Of a DNA stretch of 12,597 nt, positions 1 to 5,931 are shown one piece after another. Source of the DNA: DAHUZL01 sp035533215 (GTDB taxonomy: Bacteria > Chloroflexota > Dormibacteria > Aeolococcales > Bog-877); NCBI GenBank assembly GCA_035533215.1, contig DATLUG010000023.1, forward strand, positions 1 to 12,597. The letters are read 5' to 3'. Position 1 is the stretch's first letter, and every line of letters begins with the position of its first letter. Made by a program: the position numbers and the translations under genes. The notes under the pieces are model-generated. The model had not been told where the DNA came from. It searched no databases and worked only from the letters and a program-made list of their open reading frames with translations.

Positions 1-148
1 CGAACCCGGCGACGGCCGACGGCAGCCTCTCCGGCCTCGCGCTGGGTCTCGACGGTCTCCGCCGGGCTGCCGGATGGCCAGTGGGTGCGTCTGCGCGTGA
101 CCGAGGGGGCGAAGGGTCCACGCGAATACGAGTTCGCGCGACTTCCCC
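1..148 (+). pseudogene. Transposase fragment, probably IS701/IS4-like, cut by the IS3 element
   Basis: Frame 1 is open from the window edge and encodes a segment reading roughly LPDGQWVRLRVTEGAKGP followed by REYEFARLPL. The pattern of Trp, a basic stretch, Gly-x-Lys-Gly-Pro, then a Tyr/Trp-Ala-Arg segment is what I associate with the central part of IS701-type DDE transposases. That is recognition by eye, not a search. The similarity stops exactly where the IS3 left inverted repeat begins at 149. No continuation of the same protein is visible after the IS3 right end at 1503, so this is not a simple clean insertion, or the 3' part was lost. The N-terminal part lies outside the window. Confidence 0.5.
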
Positions 149-172
149 TGGCCCACAAATTCTCTGGACACC
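149..172 (+). repeat. Left inverted repeat of the IS3 element
   Basis: It starts TGGCCCACAAATT and ends CTGGACACC. It aligns to the reverse complement of 1482-1503 with 7 identical outer bases and 9 identical inner bases around a diverged core that differs by two bases in length. Confidence 0.8.
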
Positions 173-211
173 TGGTTGGGAAGATGAGGGGAACAACCAG
201 GAGGTGGCCAG

Positions 212-1453
212 ATGAGCAACCGGCGGAGCGGACTTGGCGGCGAGGGTGGTGGTGCGGGGGATGGTGGCCGCTGGTCCTCGCGGCGGAAGATGGAGGTGGT
301 GCTGCGGATCTTGCGGGGGGAGGATCTAGCCAGCCTGAGCCGCGAGCTGCGGGTGACCGCGGCGGCGCTGGCGCAGTGGCGGGACCAGTTCCTGGCCAGC
401 GGGCAGGCCGGACTGCGCAGCCGGGAGACCGACGAGCGCGACCTGGCGATCAGCCGCATGAAGACCAAGATCGGCGAGATCACCACGGAGAATGAGTTGC
501 TGCGCGAGAGGGCTCGCCGAGCGGAGGGCAATCACCCTTTCGTCGTGGCGGAGGCTGAGGCGGTGGCTGCCACCACCTCTCCCTCCGCGGGACGGGCGTG
601 CGGGCTGGTCATGGTGTGCCGAGCGCTGGAGCTGCCCCGGTCCACGGTGTACGCGGCCAGGCAGCGAGCCCTGGGGCCGGCGCCGACTCTGGGCAAGCGG
701 GGTCCCAAGACCACCTGGAGCGATGCGGAGCTGACCGAGCGGATCCGACAGGTGCTTGACGACTCGCCCTGGCTGGGCGAGGGGTACCGCCAGGTTTGGG
801 CGCAGCTGCGAGCGAAGGCGGTCCGCACCAGCAGGATCCGGGTGCTGCGGTTGATGCGGGAGGCCAATCTGCTGGCCCCGACCCGGGCCCGCCATGCCCA
901 CAGGCCCAAAGCCCACGATGGCACCATCACCACCGAACGCCCTGACCAAATGCGGGGCAGCGACGCCACCGGCACGCTGACCGGCGAGGGACAGGCCAGC
1001 GTCTTCATCGCCGTGGACCACTGCACCCACGAGTGCACCGGGATCCATGCGGCGCTCCGGGGCACCCGCTTCGAGGCCTTAGAGCCGATCCGCCAGGGGA
1101 TCCGGGAATACTTCGCCAGCTACGCCGAGCAGATCGCCTCCGGGCTGGCCCTGCGCCACGACAACGGCAGCCAGTACACCTCGCGGTACTTCCAAGGCGA
1201 GCTGGACTTCCTGGGGATCCAGAGCAGCCCGGCCCATGTGCGAGAGCCCGAGGGCAATGCGGTGGCGGAGCGGTTCATCCGCACCCTGAAGGAGCAGCTG
1301 CTCTGGGTGGAGCGCATCGAGACCGTGGAAGAGCTGCGCCAGGCGCTGCAGTCATTCCGTCGCCGCTACAACCAGCAATGGCTGGCGTCCAAGCACGGCT
1401 ACTGCACCCCGGCTGCGGCACGCGCCATGCTCACCCTGGAGGCGGTCGCGTGA
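212..1453 (+). CDS. IS3-family transposase, single open frame
   Basis: A 413-residue DDE transposase. The ATG is preceded by AGGAGG at 199-204, an ideal spacing. Residues about 20-70 form a helix-turn-helix (GEDLASLSRELRVTAAALAQW). Residues 75-105 look like a short coiled coil, as in OrfA leucine zippers. Residues about 130-225 match the HTH_21-like linker (STVYAAR, GEGYRQVWAQLR, RVLRLMREANLLAP). The rve-type catalytic core follows with D251 (GSDATGT), D317 (RHDNGSQYTS) and E353 (NAVAERFIRTLK). The last two are separated by exactly 35 residues. IS3 members usually need a -1 frameshift between orfA and orfB. Here both parts are in one frame, so a full transposase is made directly. It appears intact. 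Confidence 0.9.
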   Translation: MSNRRSGLGGEGGGAGDGGRWSSRRKMEVVLRILRGEDLASLSRELRVTAAALAQWRDQFLASGQAGLRSRETDERDLAISRMKTKIGEITTENELLRERARRAEGNHPFVVAEAEAVAATTSPSAGRACGLVMVCRALELPRSTVYAARQRALGPAPTLGKRGPKTTWSDAELTERIRQVLDDSPWLGEGYRQVWAQLRAKAVRTSRIRVLRLMREANLLAPTRARHAHRPKAHDGTITTERPDQMRGSDATGTLTGEGQASVFIAVDHCTHECTGIHAALRGTRFEALEPIRQGIREYFASYAEQIASGLALRHDNGSQYTSRYFQGELDFLGIQSSPAHVREPEGNAVAERFIRTLKEQLLWVERIETVEELRQALQSFRRRYNQQWLASKHGYCTPAAARAMLTLEAVA

Positions 1454-1481
1454 TTCGCCTCGCTACGATTGAGGTCCCTAA

Positions 1482-1503
1482 GGTGTCCAGGAAACCTGGG
1501 CCA
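1482..1503 (-). repeat. Right inverted repeat of the IS3 element
   Basis: Read on the minus strand it begins TGGCCCAGG and ends CTGGACACC, mirroring 149-172. It lies 28 bases after the transposase stop codon. Confidence 0.8.
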
Positions 1504-1587
1504 CTACAGGATACTGCATTCAGTTCTCGCGGTGACGGGCACGGTGATGTGGGCGATGACCAGCGCTACCTTGCTCGAGCCGCCAAA

Positions 1588-1613
1588 GACCCCCGGGTCG
1601 GCTCGGGGCCGTC
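1588..1613 (-). terminator. Weak intrinsic terminator after the DUF488 gene
   Basis: CCCCG (1591-1595) pairs with CGGGG (1604-1608) around an 8-base loop, and GAC/GTC extends the stem past a 2-base bulge. On the minus strand the stem is followed by CTTTGG. It sits 17-42 bases past the stop of the DUF488 gene. The T tract is short, so the call is tentative. The rest of 1504-1629 shows no recognisable gene. Confidence 0.35.
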
Positions 1614-1629
1614 CCGTAGACGCCGGAAG

Positions 1630-1992
1630 TCACGTGCGGAGCATCTGGGCGAGGACCTCGGCCTCGCTGATCTCGGGCTGTTTGGTCGCCGTGAGCAAGG
1701 TCAACATCCGGTCCTTCGCCAACTCCCGTAGATGCGTCAGCGCGTCGGATCGCTCTGGTTGTTTAAGTTCGACGTGGTAGCGAAGAGTGAACTCTTTGAA
1801 CCGTGCTGGGTCGTGGTTGTACCACTTGCGGAGTTCCGTCGACGGCGCAACCTGCTTGCACCACTCGTCGAGCTGGGCCTCGGCCTTGGCCAGCCCTCGC
1901 GGCCAGATCCGGTCGACCAGCACCCGGGCGCCGTCGCCTCGTGCGGGCGTGTCGTAGACCCGACGTACCTGTACCTCCAACTTCTTGGCCAT
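1630..1992 (-). CDS. DUF488 family protein (YeaO-like)
   Basis: A 120-residue cytoplasmic protein. The family signature RGDGARVLVDRIWPRG spans residues 18-33, followed by WCKQVAPS (44-51), WYNHDPARFKEF (57-68) and a C-terminal TLLTATKQ segment (98-105). Length is normal for the YeaO branch of DUF488. I start it at the ATG at 1992 because GAGGAGG lies just upstream and the protein then begins exactly at the family's usual N-terminus. A longer in-frame extension to 2049 lacks homology. No biochemical role is firmly established for the family, so I assign none. It sits alone between an IS3 and an ISL3 element, and the ISL3 end falls 87 bases upstream of the start, so its native promoter may have been removed or replaced. 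Confidence 0.85.
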   Translation of the reverse strand: MAKKLEVQVRRVYDTPARGDGARVLVDRIWPRGLAKAEAQLDEWCKQVAPSTELRKWYNHDPARFKEFTLRYHVELKQPERSDALTHLRELAKDRMLTLLTATKQPEISEAEVLAQMLRT

Positions 1993-2078
1993 CGTTGTCC
2001 TCCTCAGCGTGCTGCTGCAGACCTGTTGCAGGAACTCCCAAGATCGCACCGTTCATCTCTGTTCACTGGCCATCACCC

Positions 2079-2099
2079 AGCTAGGGCGACCGATTTCTG
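2079..2099 (+). repeat. Left inverted repeat of the ISL3 element
   Basis: It contains GCTAGGGCGA at 2080-2089. Paired with 3416-3438 in inverted orientation, it shares GCT-N-GGGCGA and then a partly conserved CC-x3-T-x-TCT block. Confidence 0.5.
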
Positions 2100-2124
2100 G
2101 GACTATCGGCACAGACGTGGGTCC

Positions 2125-3377
2125 TCATGCGGGAACAGCCGTTCGCTCATGTGGCAGTTGGAGTTTGACGGGACCGATGGTGAGCATGACCAGGGCGAGG
2201 GCGGCCTTGGCGGAGTGGAATCCGTAGGCGCGGTTGACGAGGAGGCGTACGCGCCGATTGAGGCCTTCATGCCGGGCGTTGTTGACCCGTAGGTGGACGG
2301 CGGCGTGGATCCCGGCTCGGTGTTTGCGGAGGGTCTGGGCCAGGGTGACGAAGGGCTTGAGGCCGCTGCGCGAGGCCTTGGAGCAGAAGCGGTCGAGGAG
2401 GAAGGCGACCGCGCTCTCGCCGAGGTCGCCCGCAAATGCGGCCCGCAGGGCTTCCTTGAGGGTGGAGGCCCGCCAAAGATCGCCGCCACGGTGGCGGATT
2501 TTGCGCAAGGTGACGGCCTGTTTGTCGGTCAGATCGGTGGGGTTCTTGAGCAAGCACCAGCGGGCCCCTTTGAAGCGGCGGGCCACCTCAGGATCGGGCA
2601 GCTGGCGGAGCTCCTGCCAGGTCTCGCGGCGGACCGTGTCGAGCGCCTGGGTCGCCAACTGCACCACATGGAATGGATCGAAGCAGATGATCGCGTGGGG
2701 GGCGTTCTGGGTCACGCTGCGGGCGTAGGCCGGCCCCAGTTCCATCGACACCGCGGTGAGCTGCGCAGCGCGGGCCTCCCCCAGTTCCGCGAAGAAGGTG
2801 TCGAGCGTGGCGGCGTCCTTGCCCTCCTGGCCCCAAGCCATCTTGCCGCGGCGATGGTCGGAGCCCAAGGTGAGATAGCGGTGCCCCGTGCGCCAGCTCA
2901 TCTCGTCCACGCCGATCTCGAAGAGGTGGTCCAGGCGGGCGGGGTGGAGCCCGTCGTCCATGGCGCGGGTGATCATCCGGCCGACGGTGCCCCAGTCCAC
3001 GCGGCAGAGACGACTGACGGCCGTCTTGTCCATGGTCGTGGCCAGGAACCCGACCAGGTCATCGAAGTCCCGGGTATGGCGGGCGCCCGTCCGCGCAAAG
3101 GGCACCTGCTCGACCCGGACCCCGTGAGCGGGACAGCGGAGCCGCCGCAGGCTGGCTCGCACCACCAGCCGCCAGGCGCAGAGGTCAGGTGCCGCCAGGC
3201 CGACGCGACCGGGCGGCTGGCGGTGCGGGTGCGGGTGGTGTAGGGGCACTCGGCACAGCGGAGCCGTCGCGGGCGGAGGGCGACGGTGACTTCCACGGCG
3301 GGCGCGGAGAACGCGACCGCCGTGATGGTGACCCCGGGCAGGCGCAAGCGGTGCCTAGCTGCCGTGTTGACGCGCAT
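2125..3377 (-). pseudogene. ISL3-family transposase split by a one-base frameshift
   Basis: The start ATG at 3377 is preceded by GAGGAG. The first 64 residues (VTVALRPRRLRCAECPY, then SAWRHL) are the N-terminal zinc-binding domain. At about 3186 the homology jumps frame: CAC-CTG must be followed by GAC (DLCAWRLVVRASLRRLRCPAHGV), which needs one base to be re-read or one G to have been lost. The joined product would be about 417 residues, normal for ISL3. The second part has the DDE_Tnp_ISL3 landmarks: GVDEMSWRTGHRYLTLG, VSMELGPAYARSV, CFDPFHVVQLA, ARHEGLNRRVRLL and RAYGFHSAKAALAL. An aspartate that I expect in VSMD(M/L)G is glutamate here. No slippery heptamer is present at the joint, so I favour an inactivating deletion or a sequence error over programmed frameshifting. 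The downstream frame alone could start at 3249 but would lack the zinc domain. Confidence 0.8.
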
Positions 3378-3415
3378 GGGGGGACTCCTCTGGCTTCGTT
3401 GGAGGTAACACCCGC

Positions 3416-3438
3416 GAAGATACGGGTTCGCCCGAGCG
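3416..3438 (-). repeat. Right inverted repeat of the ISL3 element
   Basis: On the minus strand it reads CGCTCGGGCGAACCCGTATC and onward, matching the left end at 2079-2099. It lies about 40 bases upstream of the transposase start. Confidence 0.5.
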
Positions 3439-3511
3439 CGTCACCCCCACCGGCGCGGATGGGGCCCAGCTGGCGGCCGCCCCGTGAGGGGCCGGTCGCC
3501 TGGCCTCTCGG

Positions 3512-3586
3512 GGAGGGAGCCCGGGCCGCCCCGGTGGCGGCGACCCCACCCCCACGGGCTCTCCGCGGCCCGGGCTGACTCCCTCC
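3512..3586. repeat. Long GC-rich inverted repeat (hairpin) in an intergenic region
   Basis: GGAGGGAG (3512-3519) plus CCCGGGCCGC (3520-3529) pairs with GCGGCCCGGG (3565-3574) and CTCCCTCC (3579-3586). That is 18 perfect base pairs interrupted by a single 4-base bulge (CTGA, 3575-3578) around a 35-base loop. It sits between the ISL3 right end and the truncated reductase gene, downstream of the latter's stop. There is no T-rich tail on either side. It could be a factor-dependent transcription end, a REP-like element or the remains of a mobile element end. Confidence 0.6.
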
Positions 3587-3629
3587 GAAACGTACTCGTC
3601 TGGTGAGGCGTGTCAGCCGATCGAAGACG

Positions 3630-3932
3630 TCAGGCCCGCCACGGCCCGATTGCTCCCCAATCCCCCTTGGTCACCCCATGAATGCCGGGAGGCCCCCAAA
3701 TCTCCGCGAAGTCCCGCACCACGGGGGGCTGGCCGGCGAGGGCGTGCGCCGCCTCCCAGTAGACCATCACCTCGTACATCCGGCGCCCGTAGAGGTGGGT
3801 GCCGACCGGCCGCTCGAGGTCGTTGACGAAGCCGTGCACCTCCTCGCTCGGCTGGGCCCAGTCGAAGGTGCCGTCCTCGTCCGCCACGTAGCCGTCGAGC
3901 GAGGTGATCGCGGAGTAGATCAGCCTGGCCAT
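3630..3932 (-). pseudogene. Truncated dihydrofolate reductase / RibD C-terminal domain family protein
   Basis: The 100-codon frame starts at the ATG at 3932 with GGGGAGG upstream. It opens MARLIYSAITSLDGYVAD, then DGTFDWAQP, then LYGRRMYEVMVYWE (residues 48-61) and VVRDFAEIW (71-79). These are the N-terminal half of the RibD_C-type 'dihydrofolate reductase family protein' common in soil bacteria. Full members are about 180-200 residues. Here homology ends at residue 79, and the last 21 residues (GPPGIHGVTKGDW and onward) do not resemble the family. The missing half, with the GG-cofactor and C-terminal strands, is not in either other minus-strand frame downstream. The gene therefore looks broken by a deletion or replacement close to the neighbouring insertion elements. 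Family members are NADPH-linked reductases of mostly unknown substrate, and this remnant is unlikely to be active. Confidence 0.75.
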
Positions 3933-4506
3933 GGCGAGCCTCCCCGTGGGCGACCTGACGGCGCCTCGCCGCCCGTCCTCCCAGGATAGGAAACGGCTGC
4001 ACCACCGCACGCCGTCGTCCGGAGGGTCGGGCACCGTCGCCGACGGCTCGGATGCCCCGGGCCCGCGTCATCCGAGGTCGTGGGTGACAGGTGGAGCCGG
4101 CACCCCCGCCGCGACCGGATCTCCGGCCGCGGCGGCGCTTCGCCGCCTCCCTTCCCGGATCGCGGCAGGGGTCGCCTCCGCCACCATCGCCGACCGGCGA
4201 AGGCGGCCGGTCGAGAGGGCACGCGCACCGATCCGGACGACTCCGCCCACCCGCCGACGACGCTCGCCGGCCGGACGGGGCCGATCATGGCGGCTCTGGC
4301 ACCGGGGCACGCCAGCCGGGGCCGGTCGGCGGGAGCTGTCGACCCGCCCCCGCGTGCTGGGCGAAGGCGCCCCACGCTCTGCGACCTGTTCTGCGCCGAG
4401 CGGCCTCGGGAACCGCTCGGCGGCGGGGCTGGCGTCACCAGGCGCGCTGCCGTCCGGCCGCTGCCACCGGCAGCTGCCGGCCAATGTCGGCACGCGCGCC
4501 CCGCGG
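3933..4506. other. 574-base stretch with no recognisable gene; several hairpins
   Basis: Open frames cross it on both strands, but their translations are Arg/Pro/Gly/Ala-rich with no family signature, as expected from stop-poor GC-rich DNA. Visible structures are GGCGGCG-CTT-CGCCGCC (4131-4147), CGACCGG with CCGGTCG (4191-4213, 9-base loop), and the 10-bp stem at 4394-4422 listed separately. It may be a decayed gene or an intergenic spacer. Confidence 0.5.
4394..4422 (-). terminator. Hairpin downstream of the antiporter gene, terminator-like
   Basis: CGCCGAGCGG (4394-4403) and CCGCTCGGCG (4413-4422) form a perfect 10-bp stem with a 9-base loop, 84 bases past the antiporter stop. No T tract follows on the minus strand (AGAACAGG), so termination would need help from Rho or pausing. 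Confidence 0.4.
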
Positions 4507-5739
4507 CTAGCCCAGGGGCCGGTCGGCGGGGCTCGGGACGGCCCCCCCACGTGCGTGGGTGAGCTCGGGGAGGAGCCGCCTCGCCAGCCACCCGACGGTC
4601 GATCCCTGGAGCAGGATCGAGGCCAGGACGACCCCGTAGACGAGGGCCCGGACGGTGGTGAGGTCCCGGGCGCCGGGTGTGATGCTGAGGAGCAGGGCGA
4701 GCGCGACCGCGCCCCGCAGCCCCCCCCAGACCAGGAGGTGCTGCCAGCGAAGGCTGATGGCCCGGCCCAGCGGGCGAAGGAGGGCGAAGAGCCCGTAGAC
4801 CGCCAGGGCCCGCGCCAGCAGGGCGACGGCCGCGCCCGCCAGGACCAGCCCCAGGTTGGCGCCGAGGACGGCCCACGGCACCGTCGCCCCGATCAGGACG
4901 AAGACCACCGCGTTGAGCAGGAAGGCCACGTACCCCCAGAGGGTCGCGACCGCGGCCTGGGTCGCCGCCGACATGCCCCGCGGCCTGCCGACGTTGCCGA
5001 CGACGACCCCGGCGGCGACGACGCAGAGGATCCCGGACACGTGGACCGCCTGGCCGAGGACGTAGCCGCCGTAGGCGGCGAGCACGGTGAGGGTGACCTC
5101 CACCTCGGCGTCGTCGATCCGGTGGGTGACGAGCGAGAGCACACCCCCGAGCGCCGCGCCGAGGGCCAGGCCGCCGACGGTGAGCCGGATGAAGTCCAGG
5201 GCGGCCGCCCCGATGGCGAGCTGCGGCGAGGCCAGGGCCGCCAGGGCGATGCCGAAGATGACGATCCCGGTGCCGTCGTTGGCCAGGCTCTCGGCCTCGA
5301 CCAGGGTGAGCAGGCGCGCCGGCACCCCGATCCGTCGGAACGTGGCGACCACCGCGACCGGGTCGGTGGGCGCCACCGCGGCACCGAAGAGGACGGCCGC
5401 CGCGAGCGGGAGACCGAGCGCCAGGTGCCCGAGCGCCGCGATCACGACGGTGGTGAGCGCGACCCCGAGCGTGGCCAGCACGGCGATCTCGAACAGGTGA
5501 CCACGCAGGTGGCGCCACTCCAGCCCGAGGGCGGCCTCGAAGAGCAGGCCGGGGAGGAGGACGAAGAGGATGAGGGTGTGACCGATCCGGGGGGTGTGGC
5601 CGGCGAGGAGCGGGCCGGCAGCGGCACCGAGGACGGCCAGCAGGGTGACGTACGGGACCGCGATCCGCCGCGCCACCAGCGCCACCGCCGCCGCCGCACC
5701 CAGCAGCGCGACGAAGAGGGCGACCTCGGTCTTGATCAC
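4507..5739 (-). CDS. Na+/H+ antiporter, CPA1 family
   Basis: A 410-residue integral membrane protein with about 12 hydrophobic helices. It probably exchanges cytoplasmic Na+ (or K+/Li+) for external protons in pH and salt homeostasis. CPA1 landmarks are APTDPVAV (123-130), ESLANDGTG (150-158, with the Asn-Asp ion-binding pair at 154-155), SGILCVVAAGVVVGN (235-249), FLLNAVVFVLIG (273-284) and WGGLRGAVALALL (338-350, the conserved Arg-rich helix start). I chose the GTG at 5739 because GAGGAG lies 10 bases upstream and the first helix then starts within ten residues. An upstream start at 5838 would add a Pro/Arg-rich tail without homology. The large cytoplasmic C-terminal domain of some CPA1 members is absent, and the protein ends about 20 residues after the last helix. 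It is preceded by a strong hairpin, so it is probably its own transcription unit. Confidence 0.88.
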   Translation of the reverse strand: MIKTEVALFVALLGAAAAVALVARRIAVPYVTLLAVLGAAAGPLLAGHTPRIGHTLILFVLLPGLLFEAALGLEWRHLRGHLFEIAVLATLGVALTTVVIAALGHLALGLPLAAAVLFGAAVAPTDPVAVVATFRRIGVPARLLTLVEAESLANDGTGIVIFGIALAALASPQLAIGAAALDFIRLTVGGLALGAALGGVLSLVTHRIDDAEVEVTLTVLAAYGGYVLGQAVHVSGILCVVAAGVVVGNVGRPRGMSAATQAAVATLWGYVAFLLNAVVFVLIGATVPWAVLGANLGLVLAGAAVALLARALAVYGLFALLRPLGRAISLRWQHLLVWGGLRGAVALALLLSITPGARDLTTVRALVYGVVLASILLQGSTVGWLARRLLPELTHARGGAVPSPADRPLG

Positions 5740-5852
5740 GTCGGCTGGGCTCCTCGTCGGCGGGCGGGCGGCCCGGCTACCGGCGGTCCGGGCCCCCCGA
5801 GTATCCGCAGCCGGGGCCACGGGCACGGCCCACGCCACCGGGGCGGGTGGAT

Positions 5853-5884
5853 GGCGGACGGCCCGGGGAGGCGGGCCGTCCGCC
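5853..5884 (-). terminator. Strong hairpin between the DUF4232 protein gene and the antiporter gene
   Basis: GGCGGACGGCCCG (5853-5865) and CGGGCCGTCCGCC (5872-5884) make a perfect 13-bp stem with a 6-base loop, 47 bases past the stop of the upstream gene. No T-run follows on the minus strand. It probably ends the sigma factor / membrane protein transcript and separates it from the antiporter gene. Confidence 0.55.
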
Positions 5885-5931
5885 CGATGGAGAGCGGGCC
5901 GGGTCGCCCCGGGCCGGGCCTGGCGGCCCGG

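Larger units (their letters stand above)
149..1503 (+). mobile_element. IS3-family insertion sequence, complete
   Basis: A 1.35 kb element bounded by imperfect inverted repeats that begin TGGCCCA at both ends and share the inner block CTGGACACC. It holds one intact transposase gene reading inward from the left end. Length, TG-starting ends and the D-D-35-E transposase all fit the IS3 family. I see no matching 3-4 bp target duplication (CCC on the left, CTA on the right), so one flank may have been rearranged after insertion. The left flank is another transposase fragment. Confidence 0.85.
2079..3438 (-). mobile_element. ISL3-family insertion sequence with frameshifted transposase
   Basis: The element was delimited by matching ends. 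The left reads AGCTAGGGCGACCGATTTCT. The right, on the minus strand, reads CGCTCGGGCGAACCCGTATC. They share GCT-N-GGGCGA and further scattered matches. Just outside are CATCACCC (2071-2078) and CGTCACCC (3439-3446), an 8-base direct repeat with one mismatch, and ISL3 elements typically duplicate 8 bp. The size of 1.36 kb is normal. Ends and target duplication were found by eye and are moderately supported. The transposase content is secure. Confidence 0.65.

Noticed and set aside
85..495. 136-codon plus-strand frame crossing the IS3 left end
   Set aside because: Only its first 21 codons belong to the older transposase fragment. The rest is an out-of-frame reading of the IS3 transposase gene.
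1504..1629. Possible short minus-strand coding remnant (GSSKVALVIAHITVPVTAR)
   Set aside because: The segment looks protein-like but has no start, no recognisable family and is only about 25 residues long.
3170..3200. Programmed -1 frameshift in the ISL3 transposase
   Set aside because: No X-XXY-YYZ slippery heptamer or A/T-rich slip site is present. A one-base deletion explains the data more simply.
3920..5518. 532-codon minus-strand frame
   Set aside because: It overlaps the antiporter gene in another frame, lacks hydrophobic helices and is dominated by Arg/Gly/Pro.
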